Of a DNA stretch of 64,000 nucleotides, positions 46,669 to 58,675 are shown one piece after another; the first letter of the stretch is position 1; each line of letters starts with the position of its first letter. The position numbers and the translations under genes were made by a program. Below the pieces are notes generated by a model. That model was not told the origin of the DNA. It saw nothing but the letters and a program-made list of their open reading frames with translations, and made no database searches. This DNA is from Clusia tigrina (Eukaryota; Arthropoda; Insecta; Diptera; Clusiidae), in the NCBI GenBank assembly GCA_920105625.2, contig OV050030.1:108087216-108151215 (forward strand), given 5' to 3'.

Positions 46669-48431
46669 CATAGGGCCGTAACTTAAACGTCAAATTTTTT
46701 TCCGTATGAAAAAAAAACATATACACTATATGTGAGTTCACCTCGAAAAAACGGGTGCCATTGTACTAAAAAGTTCATATTACGAAATTGTAGTAGGAAA
46801 AGAAAAAAAGGAACAATCAGAATAAAAGAGTTTATCTTTTTATAGTATAATTTATTAGTAAAACGGATTAAAAATAGAATACAAAATAATAATAATAAGA
46901 AAAATAATTTTTCCCGGAAAACCTGCACCCAAAATCTCCATCCATTTGGCCCTCCTATTTTAAAATAAGGAAATATCTTAATTTGCATCCGGACCTTCCT
47001 TAGATAATTTGAAGCACTTTTGCCACCCATTGCATCGAAGGACACACTTCCGCTGTTCAGACATCTAAATATTTGCTCTGTAATAATAAGTTTATAAACA
47101 ATTTATAATTATAACTCACTGCTTCTAAAATTACGCTTTTTAATTTCACTTTTAAAATCAAACTCAATCACTACTTCACTCTACAAAATATTAAATGCTT
47201 TAGTTTCCGTTTAAGGTACTGAACGCCAGATGGATTGCCAATTACGATTATTTTTCTTAATTGGATGTTAAGAATTTTTTTATTTTCCTTGTGATATTCA
47301 ATTGTTTGATTTTTATATAGTTTTTTGATAAATTCTGAAGCAATATTTAACTAAAAGAAGTCAACGTATTTAATTAAATGTTTATTGCAAGACTATAGTA
47401 ATAAAATTACACTATATTATAATTTTGCTTTCATACACGGCACTGAGCGATTCATTAAATTAATTTTGACAACGTGTTGAGTAATTCCATGTAGATAAGA
47501 TTTTGTACGCTACATGGTATTTGCTTTCTGTTATTTGTAATTTAGCTAATTGGGTGTTTGTGAAATGAATTCTCAATAATAATAAACAAAATAACGTAAT
47601 TATATAAACTATCAAATCTATTTATATGAAAATTAGTAATTAAAATAATACTGAATACATTGTTAAATGTAGACATACTTTCGCAGAATATATATATTTA
47701 TTTATATATATTTATATATATTTTCATTTACAAAATTCCGCAGAATTCATATATTTATATACTGCTTTCTGCTTTGGTATTTCATAATTTGACTAATACA
47801 TTGTAATTTGCCTGGAATATATTTTGTATTCATTAGATTTTTAGGTATGAATTGAAATTAAAATGCCCTCAAAAATAGTTGTTTCAAAACAAAAACAAAG
47901 TATATAACATTTTTATTTAATTAAATATACGTACAGAATTGTGTTGCTTTTTTCTTATATTTATTACTAAACATTTAAAGTAAGTTTAACAACATAGTTT
48001 AATGATAATAGAAACATATTTTATTATAATAGATAAATATTTTCTTTAATTTTTTGTACTTTTGTTGGCATTAAGTTCATTAAACACAATAAACAATCCA
48101 AACAAATTATAAATTAATATAAGAATTAAATAAAAGTTTTAATAAATTTATTTTAGCATATAGAGTAGTGTACTTAATATTACTAATGATTAAAATTATT
48201 AATCAGAAATAGTATTCACTAAATTGAATTTGGTACTTTTTGGAATGAGAATAGTATTAAAATATTAACGAACGACAACCCCAAATAGTGTTTTTTCCGA
48301 AACTCACCAGTTTATTTACATCCAGTGGGGAATGAAAAATTGCTTTGTTTACATCCAGTGGCGAAAAAATTGCCGGCAACACAAGTGTATTCTGTGAATG
48401 TATAAGTAAGTTTCATTTCTCATATTCTCTG
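46669..48431. mobile_element. AT-rich element, copy 2, with perfect 8-bp target duplication
   Basis: Runs from CATAGGGCCGTAACTTAAAC to catattctctg, flanked by CTTTTCAG at 46661-46668 and 48432-48439. Termini CATAGGG and CAGAGAA are only weakly similar. The duplication length fits hAT or P elements. A minus-strand fragment at about 47062-46980 (MSEQRKCVLRCNGWQKCFK) is cysteine-containing and shared with copy 3; it might be the start of a zinc-finger protein, but it ends quickly in stops. Confidence 0.75.
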
Positions 48432-48439
48432 CTTTTCAG

Positions 48440-48780
48440 TCGTCATTCTGCACTTTTGCAGAGCTGTACATTTTAGTACTAAAAGAGGAAAATTAAAAAG
48501 TACTCTTAATTAGGAAAAAAATGTGAAAAACAAAAACTCCCAACTACAAAACTTCAATTTTTTTAGAATCCACCTTGTTATAGAAAATGTGCTCTTTAGA
48601 ACTTCCCGTAAATTTTCGCACAAATAAATACTAAAAAATAATTTTAAAAATAAAAAAGTACTAGTACCGAATTAAATGTACTTCGTACACGCAATATAAA
48701 AAGGTACTCTAAATGGTGCTAAAGTACGCTCTTTGCAACACTGTCTCTAACGGATATTTTATCATTGAGTAGAGTAATAC
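48440..48780. other. Short AT-rich spacer between copies 2 and 3; no gene
   Basis: About 340 bp. Includes gtactcttaat and gtacgctctttgcaac strings; nothing recognisable. Confidence 0.5.
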
Positions 48781-50901
48781 CATAGGGCCGTAGCTTAAAC
48801 GTCAAAGTTTTTACCGTATGAAAAAAAAACATATACACTATATGTGAGTTCACCTCGAAAAAATGGGTGCCATTGTACTAAAAATTTCAAATTACGAAAT
48901 TGTAGTAGGAAAAGAAAAAAAGGAACAATCAGAATAAAATAGTTTATCACTTTATAGTATTTTTTATTAGTAAAACGGAATAAAAATATAATACAAAATA
49001 ATAATAATAATAATAATAAGAAAAATTTGTATGCAACAATATTAAAATTTTTGTTGGTCCAACTCCATATATATATATTAATCCAAAGTCTGCTTTTTTA
49101 TACATTACATATCTAAAAATAAGTCTATATCTACATAAATTATTTTTCCCGGAAAAACCGTACCCAAAATCTTCATCCATTTGGCCCTCCTATTTTAAAA
49201 TAAGGAAATATCTTAATTTGTATTAATCTGCTTATATAAATCAATATTAATCTGCCTGCAAATCAATAGTTTACTGGGAAACTTTTATATATGTACATAC
49301 ATACAATAAAATACCTTTCTTTCTTGTCAAAACAAACTAAGTAACACACGAAAAAAGGAAATACGTATCACATCTACTAAGCCACAAGCAGCACTATAAT
49401 ACAAGACATTTTAACAAACAAAAAACATATATTTTAATATTACGTTCCATCCGGACCTTCCTTAGGAAATTTAAAGCACTTTTGCCACCCACTGCATCGA
49501 AGGACAAACTTCCGCTGTTCAGACATCTAAATATTTGCTCTGTAATAATAAGTTTGTCTTCAATTACAAATTTATAAACAATTTATAATTATAACTCACT
49601 GCTTCTGAAATTACACTTTTTAATTTCACATTTAAAGTCACTCTCAATCACTACTTCACTCTACAAAATATTAAATGCTTTAGTTTCCGTTTAAGGCACT
49701 GGACGCCAGAATCGAAAATGGTGAACTTTTTCTCCGAGCTCGACCTGGATTGCCCATTACGATTATTTTTCTTAATTGGTTGTTAAGAATTTTTTTATTT
49801 TTATTGTGATATTCAATTGTTTGATTTTTATATAGTTTTTTGATAAATTCTGAAGCAATATTTAACTAAAAGAAGTCAACGTATTTAATTAAATGTTTCT
49901 TGCAAGACTATAGTAATAAAATTACACTATATTATGGTATTGCTTTCATACACGGCACTGAGCGATTCAATAAATTGTATGAATTTTGACAACGTGTTGA
50001 ATAATTCCATGTAGATAAGATTTTGTACGCTACATGGTATTTGTTTTTTGTTATTTGTAATTGAGCTAATTGGGTGTTTGTGAAATGAATTCTCAATAAT
50101 AATAAACAAAATAACGTAATTATATAAACTATCAAATCTATTTAGGTGCAAATTAGTATTGAAAATAATACTGAACACATTGTTAAATATAGACATGCTT
50201 TCGCAGAAGGAATATATATATATTTTCACTTACAAAATTCCGCAGAATTCATATATTTATATGCTGCTTTCTGCTTTGGTATTTCATAATTTGACTAATA
50301 CATTGTAATTTGCCTAGAATATATTGTGTATTCATTAGATTTTTAGGTATGAATTGAAATTAAAATGCCCTCAAAAATAGTTGTTTCTAAACAAAAACAA
50401 ATTATATAACATTTATTTAATTAAATATACGTACAGAATTGTGTTGCTTTTTCTCTTATATTTATTACTAAACATTTAAAGTAAGTTTATCAACATAGTT
50501 TAATGATAAGTTTTCTTTAATTTTTTTACATTTGTTGTCATTAAGTTCATTAAAAAGAATAAACAAGCCAAACAAATTATAAATTAATATAAGAATTAAA
50601 TAATAGTTTTAATAAATTTATTTTAGCATATAAAGTAGTGTACTTAATATTAGTAATGATCAAAATTTTTAATCAGAAATAGTATTAACTAAATTAAACT
50701 TGGTACTTTTTGGAACGAGAATAGTATTAAAATATTAACGAACGACAACCCCTAATAGTGTTTTTTCCGAAACTCACCAGTTTATTTACATCCAGTGGGG
50801 AATGAAAAATTGGTTTGTTTACATCCAGTGGCGAAAAAATTGCCAGCAATCCAAGTGTATTCTGCGAATGGATAAGTAAGTTTCATTTCTCATATTCTCT
50901 G
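48781..50901. mobile_element. AT-rich element, copy 3
   Basis: Direct-orientation relative of copy 2 with the same termini (CATAGGGCCGTAG...CATATTCTCTG). It is about 360 bp longer, mostly from extra sequence at 49020-49440. The flanking duplication gtaatac(c) is present with a one-base slip (48773-48780, 50902-50909). The MSEQRKF-type fragment recurs at about 49527-49445 (minus). No transposase is visible. Confidence 0.7.
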
Positions 50902-50909
50902 GTAATACC

Positions 50910-51184
50910 AATGATTCTATGTGGAAGTACTTATGTTTGGTAACGATTAGTTTAAACCTTCATTTGTACTTGCAGGGTTTATGAATATTTTTTTTGCGAT
51001 TTTCTTTATATAGTGAATGTTTCGTGTCCTTATTACTAAATTACCTCTAAAAAAGATAATGCAATATTCAAATAAAAACAAATTTTGTATAATTTAATTT
51101 GGTTTAATTATTAGTTAGTCGGCGACATACCATCACTGCAGAATTAAAGGTGTAAGTATTTATGTTCTATTTAATATCTACATA
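50910..51184. other. Short AT-rich spacer, no gene seen
   Basis: Between the copy 3 duplication and the Tc1 terminus. It has a splice-acceptor-like cttgcag at about 50965 but no exon that I can support. Confidence 0.4.
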
Positions 51185-51833
51185 CAGTGGCTCACATTTA
51201 AAGTCGGGCAAGTCTTTGTTATCAGTTCAACTAATATTTTTTTTATCCAAATTGAAGTTGTCAAAAAAAAATATTTATGTTTTTAAAAAGTCATTGATTC
51301 AAGAATATTTTACTGTAAAAATCAATTTCATATTTTGAAACAAGAATAAAAGAGAACAAAAACATAAAAATTCAATAAAAAGATAGCCACATTGAAAGTC
51401 GGGCAAAAGACCATTTTTGTACTAATGCTTAATATAAGTGAAGAGTTCAATATTTTGTTGCGTGTCCTTTTTGTTTTTCCACTTCCCGGAGCCTGTTTGG
51501 AATGCTTTCAATCAGTTTACGACAAACAGCTGGAGTTTTTTTCGCCCATTCATCCTGTAACGCAACTTTCAGCTGGCCCTTTATGGTGCACCTTCTATAT
51601 TGGACCCTGCGACCAAGTTCGGCCCACAAATGTTCTATAACATTAAGGTCAGTGCTTTGGGCAGGAGTTTTTATTACCTTGGGGCAATTATATAGGAGCC
51701 AGGTCCTCACCAGCAAAGAGGAGTGCTTAGGATCATTGTCCTGCCAAAACTTAAAGATATCAGAAATACCCAACATGTGTGCACTCTCCTTTACGTTTGA
51801 CTTCAAGATATTAAGATAAGCATTTGCAAAGTT
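51185..51833 (-). pseudogene. Tc1-like element, 3' part of transposase and terminus
   Basis: Minus-strand frame 51836-51447 encodes the end of a Tc1 transposase: [29 protein letters not shown] (second catalytic D), and TPAQSTDLNVIEHLWAELGRR (E). The terminus CAGTGGCTCACATTTAAAGT starts at 51185 after TA. GTCGGGCAA recurs at about 51205 and 51397, an inverted-repeat/direct-repeat layout typical of Tc1 ends. The upstream part of the gene lies beyond the BEL2 insertion at 58286-58410. The last segment is open; the N-terminus is absent. Confidence 0.82.
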
Positions 51834-51968
51834 CAAACTAAGTTACATTGAGGTGCAAACGAGACAAAAATACAATACATTTTTACTTATGATTAACGAA
51901 TGCATTAAGCCCCGTTCACATGAATATAACCTACATATGAATTTCAAATAATAATTCAATAAATAACA
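51834..51968 (-). repeat. 3' LTR of BEL2
   Basis: 135 bp from TGTTATTTATTG at 51968 to CTTAGTTTG at 51834 on the minus strand. Very short for a BEL LTR. Confidence 0.75.
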
Positions 51969-51991
51969 TCCCCTCCTCCGTAAAGTGACCA

Positions 51992-54159
51992 CTATAGGGA
52001 AGCTTTACCACCAACCTCGACGTCCAAAAAAGCAAGCTTTGACACGGGTCTCCTCAGGGCACCAGAATCCGTTTTGACTTCAGCTGATCGCGCAATTCCA
52101 TCAGACCCATGAAACAGTTGCACAACTCTGCCACGCCTCCAGTGAGATCGTGCTGCATTCACCTCACATATCAGCACAAGATCACCAATTCTCAATTGCT
52201 TCGTAGGCAAGCACCACTTTCGTCGCCGCGTCAAATCCGGAAGGTACTCCTTTAGCCACCGCGACCAGAAATTATTTTTTAAATTTTCTGCCACTCGCCA
52301 TTGCTTTCGCAGACACATCAGCCTCGGCTCGTAAGTTGCCGGCGTCTGTGTAGAATTCATGCAGCCCAACAGAAGATGGTTCGGCGTCAGCGGTTCAGGT
52401 TCTTCCGGTGTAACTGGCAGATGAGTTAATGGTCTAGAGTTAATAATGTTTTCGGCTTCAATTAAGACACTATATAATGTGTCTATTCGCGGCGCATGTT
52501 CTTTCAGTATAATGTTCAGCGTCTTTTTGACTGACTGAACCAGTCGCTCCCATGCACCTCCTTCACTAGGATTGGCTGGAGTATTAAATATCCACTTAAT
52601 TCCCATTGGCGCTATGTGTAACTTAATGGCATCTTCATCTAGGGCTTTCCTCGCAAGTTGCAGCTCCTTTGATAGGCCCACAAAATTGGTGCCGTTGTCG
52701 CTGCTCCTCTGCGGTTAATAAAATTGCGTATGCAGATCAGACAGGTATCACTTGATAAATCAGTGGCAAGCTCCAAATGTATTGCACGGCAGGTTAAGCA
52801 CGTAAATAAAGCGACCCAACGCTTCTCTTTTTGTCGACGAACAGTTACGTTTAAGGGGCCAAAGAAATCCACTCCGGTGTAAGAGAATGGACGTACGTAG
52901 GGTGTTATTCTGTCTATCGGCAAATTACCCATTTGCGGCTGTTGCGGGCGGGCTTTTCGCAATCTACATAACATACAATGGGCTTGGACTCCATTCACTA
53001 CTCGTCTTATCGACGGAATCCAGAAGCGTTGTCTTATTTCATTGATAACCGTTGAGACGTTAATGTGATTAAACTTCCGATGATAGTAGTCAACTATCAA
53101 ACGTGTGAGCGGATGCTCCTTTGGAAGTATTATCGGGTGCCTGGCGTCGACGTGTATCCAAGTGGCTCTTTCGATCCTTCCTCCAACTCGTAACAGACCA
53201 TCTTCAGCAACAAACGGGTTTAACGCTTTAATTTGGCTCGTTACTTGAACCACGCCTTTTTGATATAGACTAGCATGCTCATCAGCAAATATTTTTATTT
53301 GAGCAACTTTACAGAGATGATTTTCAGCTGCCAACTCTTCTTCGGCGATGAGTTCACCCTTCTGTAGTACTCGTTGGGTAGCCTTTGCTTTTAAGTTGTG
53401 GACGTAGCGAAATATCCACGCCATAGTTCTCTTCAAACGTCTATAATTTGAAAATCGATTAATACTTGGTACAATTGTTTTTACTTGCCTGGCTATCAAT
53501 AAGATATGGTTGGCTCGCAATTCATCTTCGCTTCTGTCCATAGTAGTTTTCATAAGTAGTTGACTCGGCCATTCTTCTTTACTTCTTAGCAAAAATTCCG
53601 GGCCATTTTTCCATCTACCTGTTGCCTTGCTTCGCCTTGTAAATGATGCACGCGTTGCTTCATCTGCTGGGTTTAGTTCCCCTGGGCACCAAAACCAATC
53701 TTCCACTTGACTGCTTTCCAATATCTCGGCGACCCTATTTGCAACGTATTGTTTGTAAACCCGATGATCAGCTCTGATCCATCTTATTACAGTGTGCGAA
53801 TCGCTCCAAAAATAAATTTTATTAAACTGTATTGAATGGCATTTTACTACGCTATCCTTCAGTCGTACGCCCATAACGGCTGCTTGCAGTTCCAACTTCG
53901 GGACTGAATGGTATCGTGTCGGAGCACAACTATTCTTTGCTGCTACGAATGCAAGCTCTATACCTGTAGGCGTTTGTGCTCTCACGTACGCTACGACTGC
54001 ACATGCCTCCTCACTTGCGTCTACGAAAACGTGCAAGTCCAGGGCAATATTGTCGAAATTTGTCAGGTAACAGCGTTGAATCCGAAAGTTTTCCACTTGT
54101 TTTAACTCCACCAGCCAGGTCTTCCATCGCTCAAACAGTTCGTCGGGTATTGGATCATC
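51992..54159 (-). pseudogene. BEL2 RNase H and integrase
   Basis: Continues in the RT phase after the TAG at 54160. RNase H: VFVDASEEACAVVAYV and YFWSDSHTVIRWI. Integrase: zinc region with CMLCRLRKARPQ, YTGVDFFGPL (first D), then a small deletion plus frame change near 52690 just before SDNGTNFVG (second D), then EGGAWERLVQSVKK (E) and the C-terminal DNA-binding part ending at 51992. All three acids are encoded, but in two frames. It ends about 10 bp before the purine tract, leaving no room for env. Confidence 0.82.
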
Positions 54160-54990
54160 CTATCCTATGCCCCTCCTCCATATCGCTTGCATAAATAATT
54201 TTCCTGTCACCGTAAAGTTTCCCAGAAATCCAAGTGGATCAAAGATGGACATTACGACGCTAAGTACTTCACGCTTGGTTGGTTTCCTATGGAAGTTTAC
54301 TATTTGTTGTGGCACCTTATCCAATTGGAATACGAACACCAGTTCATCGGCCTTTGAACGCCAAAACATGTCCAGTATACGGTCCACGCGGCCGTCAATA
54401 GCTACATCTTCTTTTATGGCAGTGTTCGTGCTACCAAACGCTCTTTCAACTTTCGGTGAATTTGAAATTATATTTCTCAGCTCGAATCCTCCAGCGCTGT
54501 GAATACGTATGACTTCGCCGACGACCTGGATTGCCATTTCTTCTGTCTCAAAGCAATCTACATAATCATCAACGTAGTGTCGTTTTATTATGCCTTCGAC
54601 GGCTCGTGGTATCTCACTGGAATAGTCTTCAGCATTTTTGTTTTTTATATATTGAGCAATTGTCGGAGAACACGTAGCACCAAATATCATCCTCTCCATC
54701 ACAAACACTTCCACGAGTTTTGTGGGGTTTCCATCTCTCCATAGAAATCGCTGATATTGTTGGTCTCTTTCATTTATTAACACCTGATGAAACATCTCTT
54801 TTATATCGCCACATACAGCAATCGGTGCTTCTCTGAATTTAAAGAGAATAGCTATCAATGGTTGGTTTAAGTCTGGGCCGGATAATAAAGCTTTATTTAT
54901 AGAGATATTATTTATTTCAGCTGCGGCATCAAATACGATTCTTATACCATTTTTATATGGATTTCTAACTCCGAAATGTGGTAATAATAA
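54160..54990 (-). pseudogene. BEL2 reverse transcriptase
   Basis: From PHFGVRNPYKNG (about 54985) and IVFDAAAEINN through CGDIKEMFHQV, ATCSPTIAQYIKN and YVDDYVDCF to IFDPLGFLG. The usual YVDD is intact. The frame change from the gag-protease phase is at about 54985-54990; the segment ends at a TAG (54160-54162) where a Trp codon would be expected. Confidence 0.82.
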
Positions 54991-57506
54991 AATGATTTTG
55001 ATGGACAGATTTTTTCTTCTCCCGGTTTAAGTCTTCTTGCATATCCATCTTCTATATAATGGTTTAGTTTCTTTCTGTATTCAGTTGCATATTCTAAGTC
55101 CTGCCTCATCTTTCTTTCAACACTTTCTAATCTTTTCATTGCCATCGCCAGACTGTTAGGGAATGAAAAAGAATCCTCTTTCCACAACAACCCCGCCTCA
55201 TATCGATCGCCCTTCCTTTTTGTTGTTTTTTGTAATATTTCAAGTGCCCTCTTTTCATCTTTGGATTGCATCAATTTCGTGTCTGGTTTTATTCCAAATG
55301 TTTCCATGTCGAAATATTGTTTCATCCTATCATTCATCTCTTTGACTGCATCAATTTCAGCATAAGAGTAATTTTTTTGTATATGGAATGACCGCTTAAT
55401 GCATGGCTTATCATTGGTGTTAACTGGCCCATACACCATCCAACCCAATCTGGTTTTAACGGCAATAGGCCCAGGACTCTGTTGGCTATATGGGGTCTCT
55501 ATTGGTACTATTAAAAATGAGTGTATGAGACTGATAATGATTTTTGGCTGACCATTATAGCTTTCGATCGGCAAATTGCTTAGATACGGATTCTCTTTTA
55601 TCACTTCACTGGCTTTGAATCTTTGGGTAGGCAATGATAGACTTGATGAGGTGAACACTTTGCTTATCTGGTATTTTATAGAGTCCTCCGCCACTCCACT
55701 AATGACAATGTCTACTATTTCAGTTTTTTCGCTTATTGTTTCATTATTTAACCAATGCAGGTCTAGGGTGTCCTCCCGACCATGTATATCTAGTTCTTCC
55801 GCCAGGCTCCTTTCGATCATGCTAACGTTCGCTCCATCGTCCACGAAAGCATATGTGTTGATTATTTTATTCTTCCCATCTATTTTCACAGGTATAATCT
55901 GGAATAGAACCCCGTCGCTAGTTTTTTCGGAATCTGCACGGCAATTTCTATTCTCCTGTTGTGAAGTGGCTATTATTGATGCTGATGGCTCCGATATGTT
56001 TGACTGTACAATTTGCCTTGACTCGCCATGTAGCAGTGTATGATGCGTTCTTTGACACCCACTAATGCCACATCTTTTACGTGTAAAGCATCGACTCATC
56101 TGATGTCCCATCTTCAAGCACGCGAAACATAGTTTTAATTCTTTGATCTTGTTCCATTTCTCTTCTAAGACCAGTTGTGCAAATTTACGGCAGTTACTTA
56201 CGTTACTGCATTGGCCGTCGCATATTTTACATCTTTTTTCAGCTACGCTTACATATGCGATACGACGATTTTCATTTGGCTTAGAGTTGAATCTTTTATT
56301 TAAATGTAAATTCTCAGCTGATCGTGTAGAAGTACTTGGTAAGGCGTCTGATACCATGTTGGCCATTCTTCGTAAATTGTTAAGCCATGAACTGAATTCG
56401 ACTAGTGTTGGCGGCAGCTGCAGCTGGAGACATTTCTCAGCCCATTGCAATTGCTTGGGCGTTGAAAGCTTCGCCACCAGCTCACTTAACAATATGGGAT
56501 TAGTTAAATGGTGCTCGCCCTGAACGTTTCCCAAAAAAGTGGTCATATTTGTAACTTTTGTTGCGAAACTCACCAATGCTTCCAGACGACTATCATTGAC
56601 AGGAGGTAGTGCGCGGACCTTTTCTATCTGGCTTTTTATCAGAAGTTCTGCCCGTCCAAAGGTTTCTTTTAATGTGGATATAATGGCAGGTACGTTCCTC
56701 GCATTAGACAAAAGTGACTCAACTGCTTCTTTAGCTTGGCCTTTTAATGCATCTCTCAAGCGCATTATATTATGCAAATCGGAATATTCAAACTCTCTAG
56801 AGGTACTTATAAAATCTTCATAAAATATTTGCCACTCTTCTGGAGAGCCTGAAAAGAGTGGAAGTGGATATAATTTCTTCTGACGATGTACTGATGCCCT
56901 TTGGGTATCATATATATTGCTTCCAGATGCAGCGGTATGTGTTTGCATCGGTTCCTGCAACGACTGAACTCACGGTTGCGCAGGCGTTAAAAGTGGCTGA
57001 AGCTGAGCAGGGGTGGAGGGCTGCTCTGTTGCAGGTGACAGCTGTGACGACTGCGATGACTGTTGCATCTCTCTTCTAAGTTCGAGTACACTACATTGAA
57101 TTCGCTCATTATTGGCTATCAGAATTGCCTGTATGGCTTGCATCTGTTTCTGGAACTCATTTCTCATATCACTTAATCGTTTATCAACTTGTTCCGAAAT
57201 CACTTCACCATAACTTTTATTATTTATCACGTCATTGCTGTTTTCTTTTTGTACTGACGGCTCTGCAATTCTGCTTGTACTGGTGCTCGCCGACGGCAGG
57301 GTGCTGGTTATTGGCGTCGCGACTGCGGTAGCTGCTGACGTCACGGCTGCATTTTCTGCTGACGTCGTAGCGGCACTAAGCGCTTGAGACGACGTATTTG
57401 GCGCCGTTCTATTTAATGGCATTCTTGTCGCGTCAAAACGTACAGGTGCTACTCCTTTATTTACGCGACTACTGCTTCTGTTTGGATGTTGAAATGATGA
57501 CATCAA
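54942..57506 (-). pseudogene. BEL2 gag and protease
   Basis: Begins at an ATG at 57506. The N-terminus is Ser/Thr/Ala-rich, then a coiled stretch (DKRLSDMRNEFQKQMQAIQA). An in-frame TGA at 56970-56972 interrupts it; the same phase continues through the capsid (PLPLFSGSPEEWQIFYEDF), two cysteine knuckles (CKICDGQCSNVSNC, CFACLKMGHQMSRC) and a protease (AFVDDGANVSMIE, with DDG instead of the commoner DSG/DTG) to the frame change near 54985. The protein would form capsid and mature the polyprotein. The CGA-to-TGA type of the first stop suggests a point mutation. Confidence 0.82.
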
Positions 57507-58150
57507 CGGCGACAGAGAAATCAGTGGCTGACCCTTCTACTTGTTCAGTTATTGCAGTTGCGGTTAACGGCAGAATTTTGGTAGCGGCAGTGACTGTAAC
57601 GGCGGCAACTGTATCAGCGTGTGAGTACTTTGCAGCATCGGCTTAATATTTAGGCTTCGGCAATTTGCGTGGCAGCAGTGGCAATAAATGTTTTTTAATA
57701 TTATAAACTTACTTGATGAATATATTGGCGGTACGGCCAACTTTCCACATAAGAAAATATGAGTTTCACGGCAAGTAGGTATGACAGCAACAGCTTTTTC
57801 AGTAGAGGCTTAATACTTGTTGATGGCACGGCTAAATTTCCTAAAAGGAAAAAATAAAGTTGTCGACGATCCGAGCGTAGAGGTCTAGAAAATTGAACTC
57901 TTGCGGTCACCCTCAAATAAGTTCCAAACACAGGCAAGATGACTGCTAAATCCTTTTGTTTATTTTTCTATATTCGTAAAAATTCATACATATATATATA
58001 TAGAAAATATAAAATATAAAGACAAATTAACTTACTCCTTTTTTGACCTCCGGCGACTTGCTCGATTGACTACCTAATAAAGCAAACCCGTTTAAGCAAA
58101 ACGGATTTACTTTACTTGGCGGCAAAACGTCTGTCCCAAAGGCCAAAGTA
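57507..58150 (-). promoter_or_regulatory. BEL2 leader between 5' LTR and gag
   Basis: About 640 bp. Directly after the LTR the minus strand reads TTTGGCCTTTGGGACAG, a possible primer site beginning TGGCC; I cannot name the tRNA. The rest contains no supportable ORF. Confidence 0.5.
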
Positions 58151-58285
58151 CAAACTAAGTTACATTGAGGTGCAAACGAGACAAAAATACAATACATTTT
58201 TACTTATGATTAACGAATGCATTAAGCCCCGTTCACATGAATATAACCTACATATGAATTTCAAATAATAATTCAATTAATAACA
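58151..58285 (-). repeat. 5' LTR of BEL2
   Basis: 135 bp, the same as 51968-51834 apart from one base (aattaata against aaataaata context). Confidence 0.75.
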
Positions 58286-58675
58286 CCTTCAATAAAATGG
58301 AGTTTACCCACACCTGAGGCTGCCATACATCCCCAAACCATTACGGAGCCTCCTCCGTGCTTTACTGTATTTTTTTGTATTTTTATGGTTAAACTCTTGA
58401 TTCTGACTCTTGAAGACTTTAACCATAAAAATACAAAAAATACAGTAAAGCACGGAGGAGGCTCCGTAATGGTTTGGGGATGTATGGCAGCCTCGGGTGT
58501 GGGTAAACTCCATTTTATTGAAGGCATAATGGCTACAAATGCTTATCTTAATATCTTGAAGTCAAACGTAAAGGAGAGTGCACACATGTTGGGTATTTCT
58601 GATATCCTTAAGTTTTGTCAGGACAATGATCCTAAGCACTCCTCTTTGCTGGAGCTTAAGATACAAAAAACATAG
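58286..58675. repeat. Fold-back of two Tc1 transposase fragments
   Basis: 58286-58393 (minus strand coding) and 58419-58527 (plus strand coding) are reverse complements of each other, with one substitution and one A-run difference, around a 25-bp loop. Both encode [17 protein letters not shown]. The plus arm continues to 58675 through [14 protein letters not shown] and DNDPKHSSLL and then stops. The minus arm continues across BEL2 at 51833. Confidence 0.88.

Larger units (their letters stand above)
51834..58285 (-). mobile_element. BEL2: BEL/Pao element without env, inserted in Tc1
   Basis: Minus-strand element with 135-bp terminal repeats at 58285-58151 and 51968-51834 (one difference by eye), starting TGTTATT, a purine tract (ggaggagggga on minus, 51969-51980) before the 3' LTR, and gag-PR-RT-RNase H-IN. 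It separates two parts of a Tc1-like transposase that read on continuously. I could not find a clear target duplication, and the outer LTR ends do not show CA, so the 3' border may be off by several bases. Several lesions break the coding frame. Confidence 0.82.
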
